Of a stretch of 64,000 nt of DNA, positions 16,229 to 25,211 are shown one piece after another. Made by a program: the position numbers and the translations under genes. Positions within the stretch are counted from its first letter, which is position 1; each line of letters opens with the position of its first letter. The notes under the pieces are model-generated. The model did no database searches. It had not been told where the DNA came from and was given only the letters and a program-made list of their open reading frames with translations. This DNA is from CAYYKK01 sp964467935 (lineage in GTDB: Bacteria; Myxococcota_A; Polyangia; Polyangiales; Polyangiaceae): assembly GCA_964467935.1 (NCBI GenBank), contig CAYYKK010000002.1, positions 1 through 64,000 of the forward strand. The letters are read 5' to 3'.

Positions 16229-17548
16229 ATGTCTCGATGGCTCGCGGCGGGGACGCCGGTCGCAGTGATGCTCGCGGCGTGCGCGCTCGGATGCACGAGC
16301 GGCCTCGGTGGCGGCGGCCGCGGCGGTGGCGGAGGCGCGGGCCACGGGGCCTCGACGGGCGCCTCCCTGCCCGGCGAGGGCCTGCCCTGCGACGTCGACG
16401 CGATCTTCGCCACGCATTGCCGCACGTGCCACGGCGCGACGCTCGCCTTCGGCGCGCCCATGGCGCTCGTGTCGCGCGCCGACCTCGTCGCGCCGCTCCC
16501 TTCGGACCCGGGGAAGAAGGTGATCGACGGCGTCGTGGCGCGCATTCACGACGACGCGAGGCCCATGCCGCAAGCGCCCAACCCGCGCCTCGGGTCCGCC
16601 GACCTCGCGACGCTCGACGCCTTCGCCGCAGCGGGCGCTCCCGCGGGCGATTGCGCGCCTGCCGCGGGCAGCGGCGGCGCGGGCCCTGCCCTGTCGTGCA
16701 CGCCGGACACGCACGTCGCTCCGGCCTCCCCCTTCACGCTGCCCGGCGGCGTCTCGGAGGCCTACGTCTGTTATGGATTCGAGGCCCCGCCCGGACCGAA
16801 GCGCCACATCATCGCCTTCGCCCCGCGCATCGATCAGAAGGCGATCGTTCACCACGTCTCGCTCCTGCAATCGGACACCGCGGTGAGCCCGGTGCCGGCC
16901 GTCTGCCCCCTCGGAGGATCCGCGGCTTGGCGTGTGGTCTTCGGGTGGGCGCCCGGCGCGTCGAGCTTCGAAATGCCCAAAGAGGCCGGCTTCGCCGAGG
17001 ACGCGACGACGCACTTCGTCGTCCAAGTCCACTACTCGAATCCCACGCAAGAGGCCGTCGCGGCGGACGCCAGCGGCTTCGATCTGTGCACGACGGATCA
17101 ACTGCGCCCGAACGACGCCGACGTCATGGCGTTCGGCACGACGCAGATTGAGCTCCCGCCGCACGCGTCGACGACGCTCGATTGCTCCATCGCCGTGCCC
17201 TCGTGGGGCGCGTCGACGCACCTCTTCGCGGCGTTTCCGCACATGCACCGGCTGGGCACGTCGATCACGACGGTGTCGCACGTCCAAGGGGGCGCGGCGA
17301 CCGTCGACCTCGGCACGCAGGCCCATTGGAACTTCGGCGAGCAGAGCTGGATCCCCATCGACGACGCGCTCGTGCCGGGGGACGTCGTCGAGACGCGCTG
17401 CGCCTGGGACAACACGACCGACGCGACCGTGAGCTTCGGCGAAAAGACCGAGGACGAGATGTGCTGCTCGTTCGTGATGTATTACCCGAAGATCACCGCG
17501 CCGACGTGGAATTGGGCGTTACCGGCGCTCTACTCGACCTGTCATTGA
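16229..17548 (+). CDS. Heme c / type II copper monooxygenase-like lipoprotein
   Basis: A 439-aa exported protein combining one heme c motif with a copper type II ascorbate-dependent monooxygenase (PHM/DBM-like) fold. The N-terminal signal ends in LAAC/ALGC (Cys18 or Cys22), then a Gly-rich linker and CRTCH (64-68). The copper sites are suggested by the His pair in AIVHHVSLL (about 208-209), VVQVHYSN (about 267), the HMH motif (about 338-340) and a Met near 416 after CCSF. These are the ligand classes of the CuH and CuM sites. Substrate is unknown; the attached cytochrome could replace ascorbate as electron donor. It begins nine bases after the kinase gene and so may share its transcript. Confidence 0.82.
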   Translation: MSRWLAAGTPVAVMLAACALGCTSGLGGGGRGGGGGAGHGASTGASLPGEGLPCDVDAIFATHCRTCHGATLAFGAPMALVSRADLVAPLPSDPGKKVIDGVVARIHDDARPMPQAPNPRLGSADLATLDAFAAAGAPAGDCAPAAGSGGAGPALSCTPDTHVAPASPFTLPGGVSEAYVCYGFEAPPGPKRHIIAFAPRIDQKAIVHHVSLLQSDTAVSPVPAVCPLGGSAAWRVVFGWAPGASSFEMPKEAGFAEDATTHFVVQVHYSNPTQEAVAADASGFDLCTTDQLRPNDADVMAFGTTQIELPPHASTTLDCSIAVPSWGASTHLFAAFPHMHRLGTSITTVSHVQGGAATVDLGTQAHWNFGEQSWIPIDDALVPGDVVETRCAWDNTTDATVSFGEKTEDEMCCSFVMYYPKITAPTWNWALPALYSTCH

Positions 17549-17569
17549 CCACGAGGCGCGGAGACGAAC

Positions 17570-18292
17570 ATGGCCTACGAGCTCTTCTATTGGCCCGGGC
17601 TGCAAGGACGCGGCGAATTCGTCCGCTTGGCCCTCGAGGACGCGGGCGCGGAGTACGTCGACGTCGCGCGCGGCACGGGCGGCATGAAGAAGCTCCTCGC
17701 CATCGTCGCCGGCGCGGGGAAGAGCGGACCGGCGCCGTTCGCGCCTCCGATCCTGCGCCACGACGGGCTCGTCCTCGCGCAGACGTCGAACGTGCTCTTC
17801 TACCTGGCGCCGCGCCTCGGCCTCGTCGACGCGGACGAGGCCACGCGCCTCGCGGCGAATCAGCTCCAGATGACCGTGATGGACCTCGTCTCCGAGGTGC
17901 ACGACACGCACCACCCCATCTCGTCGGCGCTCTACTACGAAGATCAGAAGCCGGAGGCCGTCGCGCGCACGCGGAGCTTCCTCTCGCACCGCCTGGAGAA
18001 GTTTCTCTCGTACTTCGAGCGCACGGTCGAGCGCGGCGGCGGCTACGCGCTCGGGGGAAGACACTCCTACGTCGACCTCTCGCTCTTCCAGGTCGTCGAG
18101 GGCCTCCGCTACGCGTTCCCGAAGGCGATGAAGGCGATCTCGCCCTCGGTCCCGCGCCTCGTCGAGCTGCGGAACCGCGTGGCGAAGCGCAAGCGGCTCA
18201 AGGCCTACCTCGCGTCCGAGCGGCGACTCCCCTTCAACGAGTCGGGCATCTTCCGGCGGTACCCGGAGCTCGACCTGCCCTTTCGCGCGTGA
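17570..18292 (+). CDS. Glutathione S-transferase-like protein
   Basis: A 240-aa cytosolic protein with the GST layout. The thioredoxin-like N-domain begins YELFYWPGLQGRGEFVRLAL (strand plus helix 1 with the Tyr/Arg positions of sigma/mu-like GSTs) and has a cis-Pro region near PAPFAPPILRHDG and a glutathione gamma-Glu site-like QTSNVLFYL. An all-helical C-domain contains the N-capping motif SYVDLSLFQVVEGL. It starts 21 bases after the copper monooxygenase-like gene, so the two may be co-transcribed. The expected role is conjugation or peroxide handling, with a specific substrate not predictable. Confidence 0.88.
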   Translation: MAYELFYWPGLQGRGEFVRLALEDAGAEYVDVARGTGGMKKLLAIVAGAGKSGPAPFAPPILRHDGLVLAQTSNVLFYLAPRLGLVDADEATRLAANQLQMTVMDLVSEVHDTHHPISSALYYEDQKPEAVARTRSFLSHRLEKFLSYFERTVERGGGYALGGRHSYVDLSLFQVVEGLRYAFPKAMKAISPSVPRLVELRNRVAKRKRLKAYLASERRLPFNESGIFRRYPELDLPFRA

Positions 18293-18412
18293 GCACGCGC
18301 CCGGGACGCGCCGCGCGTCGTGACGCTTCGTCGCGTCGGCGGGGGCCATGAAGAAGCCCTCACGTCGGAACGCTCGTTGCGCCGCCGGAGAGCGTCGTTT
18401 ATCGAAGCGAGG

Positions 18413-19948
18413 ATGGACGCCGTCGCCGCGAGCCCCCAAGAGGCCCCTCGGACCGAGAGCTGGCGCGAGCGCATCGTGCCGCCCGTCGACAAGCCCTCAC
18501 GGCATTGGCACATCTCGCCATTCGTCGATCTCTTCGCTTACCAGCTGAGCTGGCTCTGGATCCTCGTGCCCTTGGCGCTCGCGGGCGACCGACACCCGCG
18601 CGATTACCTCGGGCTGTGGGCGTTCGGCATGTCGGTGAGCTTCATGCACCGGCACTACACGATGCCGTACGTCTACCTCGATCGGCAGGTGTTCTCGCAG
18701 CACGTGACGCGCTTCTCGCTCTTCATGGCGCTCTTGATGATCGGCTTCGTGGGCTCGGCGCTCGCGTGGTCGTGGCGGGCCGCGCCGGGGTTCCTGCGGC
18801 CCGCCGAGCTCTCGCTGCTCTCGTCGAGCGTCGTCCTCGTGTCGTTCACGGTGGTGGCCGATCGCCGGGCCCACCGCTTCCGCGCGTCGTCGCTCGTCGT
18901 CGTCGCGCTCGCGTTCGTCGCGCTCGTGGTCATGGGAGCGGCGGGTCTCTTTTCAGGCGCCGACCACGCGCGCGCGAGCGCGGCGGCATCGGTCGGGCTC
19001 GCGCTCGTGACCGCGCTCGTCGCGCGTGAGGTCCGCCGGAGCGACGCGGAGAGGGCTTCGCGCGTCGCGATCCCGTTCGCGGCCGGCGGCGCGATCGTCG
19101 CGGCGCTCGGCGTGGGATCGCTCGCCTTCGCCGACGTCCCGCTCAACGCGAGCCCCGTGACCGGGGCCGGGCTCGTCGGCGTCGTGGGCGCCGTCGCGGC
19201 GCTCTGGAACGTGTGGCACACGCTCATGCAGAAGTTCGGCATCATGCGCATGTACGCGGCAAAGTCCGCCGTTCCGCTCGAGAGGCGCACGCCCGCGTGG
19301 GCCGATCGGCTCCTCATCTTCGGATCGTTTCCGTTCGTCGCGCTCTACCTCGCGCCCTCGCAGCGCGGCCTGCTCGGCACGATCCACCGGAACGTGACGC
19401 AGTACATCCTGCCGCTGCTCGACGGGCTCACGCGGGCGCGCCCTCTCGCGCTCCCGTTCGCGGGCCTCCTCGCCGCGGCGTCGATCGCGATCTTCGTCCG
19501 CTACGAATGGCGCGCCGATCGGCTGCGCACCTGGCCTCGCCTCGCGATGGGGCTCTCGCTCGTCGCGCTCAACGGCTGCTTCCTCTTCCTCAGCCCGATC
19601 AAGGTCTACATCGCGTACGGCTTCTCGCACGCCGTGGAGTATTGCGTGTTCGTCTGGGCGTTCTTGCGCAGGCGCTACGCGAACCCCTCGCCCGCGAAGC
19701 CGCTGCTCGGGCGGCTGCTCACGCACCCGTGGCTCGCCTACGGTCTCTTCTCGCTCGTGATCGGCGGGAGCTACTTCTTCGTCTCGCACGGTCGCGACTT
19801 CGGGCTGCACGACGGGCGGCTCCGCCTCCTCGACATCGGCCTCGGCACGTGGATGTTCTCGTTCACCATCTGGCATTCGATGGCGCACTTCTATTTCGAC
19901 GGCTTCCTCTGGAAGATGCGCGCGCCCGAGCTCCGCGCGAATCTCTGA
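18413..19948 (+). CDS. Polytopic membrane protein with conserved His clusters
   Basis: A 511-aa integral membrane protein with roughly 10-12 hydrophobic helices and no signal peptide. I do not recognise its family. Intramembrane or near-membrane His and aromatic motifs stand out: FMHRHYTMPYVYLDR, WNVWHTLMQKFGIMRMY, GFSHAVEYCVF and WHSMAHFYFDGFLWKMR. Several His-x(2-4)-His/aromatic spacings recall metal- or heme-binding membrane oxidoreductases, but no complete known pattern (for example the fatty-acid desaturase boxes) is met. Start ATG at 18413 follows GAAGCGAGG; a longer upstream reading frame has no better site. It lies 120 bases after the GST gene on the same strand. Confidence 0.8.
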   Translation: MDAVAASPQEAPRTESWRERIVPPVDKPSRHWHISPFVDLFAYQLSWLWILVPLALAGDRHPRDYLGLWAFGMSVSFMHRHYTMPYVYLDRQVFSQHVTRFSLFMALLMIGFVGSALAWSWRAAPGFLRPAELSLLSSSVVLVSFTVVADRRAHRFRASSLVVVALAFVALVVMGAAGLFSGADHARASAAASVGLALVTALVAREVRRSDAERASRVAIPFAAGGAIVAALGVGSLAFADVPLNASPVTGAGLVGVVGAVAALWNVWHTLMQKFGIMRMYAAKSAVPLERRTPAWADRLLIFGSFPFVALYLAPSQRGLLGTIHRNVTQYILPLLDGLTRARPLALPFAGLLAAASIAIFVRYEWRADRLRTWPRLAMGLSLVALNGCFLFLSPIKVYIAYGFSHAVEYCVFVWAFLRRRYANPSPAKPLLGRLLTHPWLAYGLFSLVIGGSYFFVSHGRDFGLHDGRLRLLDIGLGTWMFSFTIWHSMAHFYFDGFLWKMRAPELRANL

Positions 19949-19993
19949 CGCGCGCCGCGTACCCCGGAGACGGCCCGGCTCGGACCCGGTAAC

Positions 19994-20581
19994 GTGATCG
20001 ACATGGGTCGCGAAGCTCCGACGCTCGGTGACCGCTTCGATCTCGACGCCCTCGAGGAGGACGAGTCGACGATCGTGCACCTCGATCGCGAGGGCACGAT
20101 CCTCTGGAAGAACCGCGCTTGGGATCGCTTCGCCACGGACAACGGCGCGCCGCGCCTCGCCGATCGCCACGGGATCGGGACGTGCTATTTCGACGGCGTC
20201 GCGGGGACGCTTCGCGCGGTACTGCGCGAGACCTTCGACGATCACCTCGCTCGCGGGGCGATCTACGAGATCGACTACGAGTGCTCGTCGGCCGACGTGC
20301 TGCGCCTCTTCCGGCTGCGCGCGCTCCCGCTCGACGGCGCGGGCTGGCTCCTCACCCACGCGCCGCTCGTCGAGCGACCTCACGACCGCGAGCCGCACCT
20401 GCCCTTCGACGTCTACCGGGGAGACGACGGGCTCGTCGTCGCGTGCAGCAACTGCCGGCGCGTGCGCGTCCCGAAGCGAACGGCGTGGCATTGGGTCCCC
20501 GCTTGGCTGCGCGACCGGCCGGCGAACGTGAGCCACGCCCTCTGCGCGGCGTGCGAGGGCTTCTACCATCCGCGGGGATGA
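19994..20581 (+). CDS. PAS-like sensor protein with C-terminal zinc-type Cys motif
   Basis: A 195-aa cytosolic protein. The N-terminal part (STIVHLDREGTILWKNRAW) is a PAS-type sensory strand-helix start. The C-terminus has CSNCRRVR then LCAACEGFYHP, matching the short element seen after PAS or receiver domains (CSxCKRIR... FSHGICPxC) that probably binds a metal. It has no kinase or output domain, so it may act as an adaptor or ligand sensor. The start may be the first ATG (19994) or Met4. It sits just upstream of a single-domain receiver on the same strand, which makes a functional pair plausible. Confidence 0.75.
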   Translation: MIDMGREAPTLGDRFDLDALEEDESTIVHLDREGTILWKNRAWDRFATDNGAPRLADRHGIGTCYFDGVAGTLRAVLRETFDDHLARGAIYEIDYECSSADVLRLFRLRALPLDGAGWLLTHAPLVERPHDREPHLPFDVYRGDDGLVVACSNCRRVRVPKRTAWHWVPAWLRDRPANVSHALCAACEGFYHPRG

Positions 20582-20690
20582 CCGGCGCGCAAGGCCTGCA
20601 CGCCCACGCAGACCTTGCGCCCTCACGACACCGCAAAAGCCGCTGGCGGCGGGGGAACGCTCCGTGCATGAATGGACACCAGCAACGCGC

Positions 20691-21032
20691 ATGGCTGCAC
20701 GCATCTTGATCGTCGACGACGACGAACGAACCAGGCGGGTCCTCGCTCGACTCTTGGAGGCGGAGGGCTACGTGGTCGACGTCTGCGCGACCGGCGCCGA
20801 AGCGCTCGCGAGGCTCGGCGCGGCGCTCTATCACGCGCTCGTGACCGACCACGTGATGCCGGGCATGACGGGGCTCGAGCTCGTCGAGAGGACGAACGCC
20901 GCCCACCCGGGGACGCGCTGCGTGGTCATCAGCGGCCATCGCCCCCCCGCCGAGACCCCGCCGAACCTCACGTGGGTCGAGAAGCCCATCGCGCTCGACA
21001 TCATCGTCGCGGCCCTCGGCCGCGCCGCCTGA
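20691..21032 (+). CDS. Single-domain response regulator (CheY-like)
   Basis: A 113-aa receiver domain with no DNA-binding output. Acidic pocket DDD follows ARILIV at the N-terminus, the phosphoacceptor Asp is in ALVTDHVMPGMTG, the conserved Ser is in VVISGH and Lys in VEKPI. It should be phosphorylated by a histidine kinase and act by protein contact. Start: ATG at 20691 gives the usual receiver start; an in-frame GTG at 20664 with GGGGGAA upstream would add nine residues. It follows the PAS/zinc protein by about 110 bases. Confidence 0.87.
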   Translation: MAARILIVDDDERTRRVLARLLEAEGYVVDVCATGAEALARLGAALYHALVTDHVMPGMTGLELVERTNAAHPGTRCVVISGHRPPAETPPNLTWVEKPIALDIIVAALGRAA

Positions 21033-21109
21033 CCCGCCGCGTCGCACGAGCACGGGCCTCGGAAAACGGCGTGGGCTCGCGCGTCGAGCTGTGCTTACGA
21101 TGCGGCTCG

Positions 21110-22543
21110 ATGTCGTACGCCTCGAAGCTCACGGTCGCTGGTTCGGTCGCGGCGCTGCTCGCCGCCTGCTCGGGAGACGCCAAGGACGGCGCGGGTGGAG
21201 GCGGCTCGGGAGGCGCGCCGACCTCGACGACCTCCTCCGGGAAGGGCGCGACGACCAGCGCCTCGGGCGGCGGAGCGAGCGGCACCGGGACGTCGACGAG
21301 CGTCGGCACCGGATCGACGAGCACCGGGACGGGCACGGGCGGCGGCGGCGGCGGTGGCGGCGCGCCGCTCCCGATCGATCACGTCATCGTCATCGTCAAA
21401 GAGAACCACACGTTCGACAACTACTTCGGCAGCTTCCCCGGCGCCGCGGGCACGACCGTGTGCACGCTGAAGAACGGCTCCACCTTCCCGTGCCCGCACG
21501 CGCCCGACAGCACGCCGCGCGATCTGTGTCACGCCCACTCCTGCGCGCTGACCGATTGGAACGGCGGCCAGATGAACGGCTGGGAGGACGTGTCGGGCTC
21601 GGATCAGAACAACGACAAGCTCGCCTGGGCCCAATACGGCCAGGCCGACATCCCGAACTATTGGGCTTACGCGCAGCACTTCACGCTCGGCGATCACTTC
21701 TTCGCGAACGTGCTCGGGCCGAGCTTCCCGGGGCACACGTTCGTGCTCGCGGCGCAGGCCGGCTGGGCGATCGGCAACCCCAACACGCAAATCCTCCATC
21801 CGTATTGGGGCTGCGATCAGGATCCCTCGACCCTCGTCACGATCCTCGACGGCGGCTCGGCCACGCAGAAGGACGTCTTCCCCTGCTTCAACATCCCGTC
21901 GGTCCCCGACGTCCTCCCGCAGGGCACGTCGTGGAAGTTCTACGGCACGAGCTTCTACATCCTCACCGAGATCTGGTCGATGTTCGACGCGATCAGCCCC
22001 ATTCGCAACGTGCCCGCCCAGTGCGCTCACATCGTCAACGCGTCCCAGTTCAAGTCGGACATCCAGAATCACACGTTGCCGAACGTGGTCTGGCTGGTCG
22101 ATCAGGATCTCGCGGACGAGCACCCGGCGGTGGGCGGGGTCTGCGCGGGGGAGAACTGGACCGTCGACAACATCAACGCGATCATGCAAAGCGACTATTG
22201 GAAGTCGACGGCCATCCTGTTCACGATGGACGATTTCGGCGGCTGGTACGATCACGTGCCGCCGCCGCGCCAATACGGCGGCGACGCGGCTCACCCCTAC
22301 GGGCTCGGCTTCCGATTGCCTCTCATCGTGATTTCGCCCTACGCGAAGCCCGGATACATCTTCAGCGAAGTCTCGGAGCAAGCCAGCATTCCGCGGTTCA
22401 TCGAGCGGGTGTTCGGCGCGCCGGCGCTCTCGACGATCGATCCCGCCGCGCAGGACGGCCAAGCGAACGATCTGATGAACGCGTTCGACTTCAACCAGAC
22501 GCCGCTCGCTCCGCTCGTGCTCCAGACGCGGCTCTGCCTCTGA
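21110..22543 (+). CDS. Phosphoesterase-family lipoprotein (phospholipase C / acid phosphatase type)
   Basis: A 477-aa exported protein of the phosphoesterase family (PF04185-like), which includes bacterial phospholipase C and the acid phosphatase AcpA. The signal peptide ends LLAAC (Cys20), followed by about 60 residues of Gly/Ser/Thr linker. The catalytic start VIVKENHTFDNYFGSFPG holds the metal-binding Glu-Asn and the nucleophile Thr. Later metal-site segments are VWLVDQDLADEH, LFTMDDFGGWYDHV and GFRLPLIVISPYAK. It probably cleaves phosphate esters at the cell surface; the substrate is uncertain. It has its own start after a 77-base gap and is convergent with a VOC-domain gene across a strong hairpin. 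Confidence 0.9.
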   Translation: MSYASKLTVAGSVAALLAACSGDAKDGAGGGGSGGAPTSTTSSGKGATTSASGGGASGTGTSTSVGTGSTSTGTGTGGGGGGGGAPLPIDHVIVIVKENHTFDNYFGSFPGAAGTTVCTLKNGSTFPCPHAPDSTPRDLCHAHSCALTDWNGGQMNGWEDVSGSDQNNDKLAWAQYGQADIPNYWAYAQHFTLGDHFFANVLGPSFPGHTFVLAAQAGWAIGNPNTQILHPYWGCDQDPSTLVTILDGGSATQKDVFPCFNIPSVPDVLPQGTSWKFYGTSFYILTEIWSMFDAISPIRNVPAQCAHIVNASQFKSDIQNHTLPNVVWLVDQDLADEHPAVGGVCAGENWTVDNINAIMQSDYWKSTAILFTMDDFGGWYDHVPPPRQYGGDAAHPYGLGFRLPLIVISPYAKPGYIFSEVSEQASIPRFIERVFGAPALSTIDPAAQDGQANDLMNAFDFNQTPLAPLVLQTRLCL

Positions 22544-22549
22544 GGTCGC

Positions 22550-22597
22550 GGCGCGCGCAGGCCCGAGCGGCGAGGGCATGGCCGCTCGGGGCGCGCC
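22550..22597. terminator. Long GC-rich hairpin between convergent genes
   Basis: CCCGAGCGGC (22562-22571) pairs perfectly with GCCGCTCGGG (22581-22590) around a nine-base loop. An outer arm GGCGCGC (22550-22556) can pair with GCGCGCC (22591-22597) across a five-base bulge. It sits exactly between the stops of the phosphoesterase and VOC genes. No T-run is present, but the position and the paired arms favour a bidirectional terminator. Confidence 0.55.
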
Positions 22598-22613
22598 TAC
22601 GATCGCGGAGCGA

Positions 22614-23396
22614 TCACATCTTCATGTCGGCCGACGCCTTGAAGAGCGCGATGGTCGCGCCCGCAGGATCGGTCACGACCGAGAAGCGGCCGATGTTCGG
22701 GATGTCCTTGGGGGCGACGACCACGCTGCCGCGGAGCGCGGCGGCGCGCTTCGTCCCCGCGTCGACGTCGGGGACGTTCACGTAGAAGAGCCACGACGAG
22801 GGCTGCCCCGGCATCGGGGCCTTCATGATGCCGGCGCGCTCGCGTCCCCCGCTCGAGAGCACGTGGTACGTGCCCATCGCGCCGAGATCGTTCGCGCGGC
22901 TCTCGTAGCCGTAGACCGCGCGATAGAACGAGAGCGCGCCCTCGGGGTCCTGCGCGAGCAGCTCGTCCCAGGCGAAGTGGCCCGCCGGTCGCGGTCCCTC
23001 CTCCTCGCTGCGCGCGTCGTGAGGCTGCATCGCGGCGAGCGCAGCGCCCTGGGGATCGATCACGACGGCGAACCGCCCGACCTTCGGGATGTCGACGGTG
23101 GGGCTCATCAGCTTGCCGCCGTTCGTCGTGGCGACCTTGAGCGCGGCGTCGAGATCGTCGACCGCGCAGTAGCCGAGCCACGAGGGCGGGACCTTCGCGC
23201 CGGGCGGAGGAGCGATGGTGCCCGCGACGTCGACCGAGCCCGCGCGAAAGAGGGTGTATTTGCCGTTCGGCCCCATATCCATCTCGGCGGTCGTCCATCC
23301 GAACAGCTCGCCGTAGAAGGGGAGAACGTCCTTGGGGCTCGCCGTGACGAGCTCGTGCCAGACGAAGCGCCCGGCGTTGTTCGAGACCTTGCTCAT
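22614..23396 (-). CDS. VOC-family protein with two glyoxalase/bleomycin-resistance domains
   Basis: A 260-aa cytosolic protein containing two tandem VOC (vicinal oxygen chelate) modules. Each begins with a strand of the type FVWHELVTASP...FYGELFGW (about 14-37) and HFAWDELLAQDP...FYRAVYGY (about 140-165), and each ends with a strand like VGRFAVVIDPQGA or IGRFSVVTDPAGA. The pair resembles the two-domain hydroxylase/27-kDa-antigen-like VOC proteins of actinobacteria and myxobacteria. The start is well supported: GAGGAG lies nine bases before ATG. A 29-residue longer form lacks this. Enzymatic role is not predictable. Confidence 0.88.
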   Translation of the reverse strand: MSKVSNNAGRFVWHELVTASPKDVLPFYGELFGWTTAEMDMGPNGKYTLFRAGSVDVAGTIAPPPGAKVPPSWLGYCAVDDLDAALKVATTNGGKLMSPTVDIPKVGRFAVVIDPQGAALAAMQPHDARSEEEGPRPAGHFAWDELLAQDPEGALSFYRAVYGYESRANDLGAMGTYHVLSSGGRERAGIMKAPMPGQPSSWLFYVNVPDVDAGTKRAAALRGSVVVAPKDIPNIGRFSVVTDPAGATIALFKASADMKM

Positions 23397-23596
23397 GTTC
23401 GATCGCTCCTCGAGAAGTGGGGCGCGCGCGCCCGGTGAGGCGTCCCCGAGGGTCCCGGTCGGGATCCTCGGCTCGTTCGCCACCCTCGAGTCGAACGACC
23501 CCGGCCGAGATCGACAGCGCGGCGAAGAAAAAAGTCGATCCGGAAAATCGGCTAGGATCGGGCTCGGTCGGCGGGCGCGGCCCGCCTCGGAGGACG

Positions 23597-23977
23597 ATGC
23601 GAACGGTTTGGTGTGGGGCGCTGTTGGTCGGCGCCGCGGGCCTCGGCCTAGGCTGCCACCGCTACGGTGACGAGGCGCTCGTCGAGGATCGAGGGCGATG
23701 CCCCAAGGGCTCGGTGGAGAACACCGGGCTCCCCGCGCCGTTCTGCCGGCCGCCGCACGAGGGCAAGGCCGGCGAGCCCTGCAGCAGCGACGAGAACTGC
23801 CTCGGGGACATGACGTGCAACCGCGGCTATCGCAATGGCAACTGTCAGGCGCGTCGCTCGGCGAAAGAGCACGAGCCGTGCGAAGACGATCGCGACTGCG
23901 CGCCGGGGCTCCTCTGCAATGGCAGCCCCATCCCGCCGATCCGCGCGGGCAAGTGCCACCAAGCCGGGGCGCTCTAG
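23597..23977 (+). CDS. Small Cys-rich lipoprotein
   Basis: A 126-aa exported protein whose signal peptide ends GLGLGC (Cys20). The mature part carries two similar Cys-rich blocks, GEPCSSDENCLGDMTC (about 59-74) and HEPCEDDRDCAPGLLC (about 91-106), each followed by a further Cys, in the style of the Dickkopf-like/EB-type disulfide modules common in myxobacterial surface proteins. Function unknown. A strong ribosome binding site (GGAGGAC) precedes ATG at 23597, which favours this over a longer frame. Its 3' end overlaps that of the convergent lipoprotein gene by four bases. Confidence 0.8.
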   Translation: MRTVWCGALLVGAAGLGLGCHRYGDEALVEDRGRCPKGSVENTGLPAPFCRPPHEGKAGEPCSSDENCLGDMTCNRGYRNGNCQARRSAKEHEPCEDDRDCAPGLLCNGSPIPPIRAGKCHQAGAL

Positions 23978-25104
23978 CAGCCCTCGAGATCGGCGCGGCG
24001 GACGAGGAGGCGGGCGCCCGGTACGGTCGTGAACGACGATCCCGGGAGCCACATCACCTCGAAGCGAGGATCGTCTCCGGGACGCGGCGCGGTCGCCTCG
24101 GCCTCCCCGACGCGACGCCGCGGGAGCACGAAGGCCGCGCCCGCGCGGAGCTCGCCGATCTCGGCGCGCTCCCCCTCGACCTCCGCGAGCACGGTGAGCG
24201 GGTGCGCGCAGCGCCGCGGGTGCGCGTCGTGACCCGACATGAAGCGCCCCTGGGTGCGGCCGAGGAGCACGCCGCTCGCGCCGAGATCGAGGGGCGCGAT
24301 CGCCTCGTCGGGGACCCAGCCGAACGCGACGAAGCCCCCCGCGTCGATGACGATCTGGCGCGTGGCGCCGACCGCACGGACGATGACCACCGAGCCCCGG
24401 GGGCTCCGGCGCAGACGCGCGACCGGCGCGCCGTCCGGGGCGAGCGCGAGCTTGGCCGAGGCGCGGAGGCCCGTCCGATGGCTCTCGAGGGGCTCCGCGA
24501 CCCGATGCGCGTCGTACGTGCCCTCGACGAAGCTCACGAGATCGCACGCCGCCTCGTCGCGCACGCGCTTCGGATCCTCGAAGACCGAGCTCACGTCGAG
24601 CGAGACGGCGATGCGCCCCTCCGCGATCGGCTCGACGTCGACGGGGGTGCTCGGCGAGGGCAACACGAACCCACCGAGCGGCGTCGCACCTCGCAAGAAG
24701 AGCCGCGGAGCGTCGACGTAGCCGTGCGCGGTGAGGGGGCCTTCGATGGTCAGGTAGCTCGCGTCGCCCGTGCCGAGGGGCAGCGCGAGCGACGCTCTCG
24801 CCTCGGAGACACGCGCATAGACGGGCCCGCGTGGGCGCAGCTCGAGCACGCCCGAGAACTTCTCCGCGCCGAGGACGCACGCGACGTCGGTCGGCGGCGT
24901 CGGCGCGACGTCGACGGTCGCGAGGGGGCGCCGATCCTCGCTCTCTGCTCCCGACGCGTCGGCGTCTTCGCGCGTCGTCACGCTCGATCGCGGCGCGACG
25001 AGCTCGTTCGGCCGCGGCGAGCCGGAGGTCGGAGCGCCTCCGCACGACGCGATGGCCGGGGCCCACGACAGCCACGCCACGAGACGCCTCCACCGACGGT
25101 GCAC
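23974..25104 (-). CDS. Lipoprotein of unknown function
   Basis: A 376-aa exported protein with a basic N-terminus and signal ending APAIASC (Cys21). The mature region is mostly beta-strand in pattern and holds only a few Cys (positions in DVACVLG, EAACDLV, PRRCAHP and the terminal Cys). I find no family motif. It is divergent from a kinase gene with 107 bases between starts and overlaps the small Cys-rich lipoprotein gene at its 3' end. A surface or periplasmic structural role is possible but not shown. Confidence 0.75.
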   Translation of the reverse strand: MHRRWRRLVAWLSWAPAIASCGGAPTSGSPRPNELVAPRSSVTTREDADASGAESEDRRPLATVDVAPTPPTDVACVLGAEKFSGVLELRPRGPVYARVSEARASLALPLGTGDASYLTIEGPLTAHGYVDAPRLFLRGATPLGGFVLPSPSTPVDVEPIAEGRIAVSLDVSSVFEDPKRVRDEAACDLVSFVEGTYDAHRVAEPLESHRTGLRASAKLALAPDGAPVARLRRSPRGSVVIVRAVGATRQIVIDAGGFVAFGWVPDEAIAPLDLGASGVLLGRTQGRFMSGHDAHPRRCAHPLTVLAEVEGERAEIGELRAGAAFVLPRRRVGEAEATAPRPGDDPRFEVMWLPGSSFTTVPGARLLVRRADLEGC

Positions 25105-25211
25105 GGCCCTCCGACAGCCCCTTCGCGCTCGGGTTCCGAGAGAGCGCTGGAAATCCCTCGAAGGGAGGGTGCTACACTCGCGCCGGTGGGGACGAGCCGA
25201 GGGGGCGCGCC

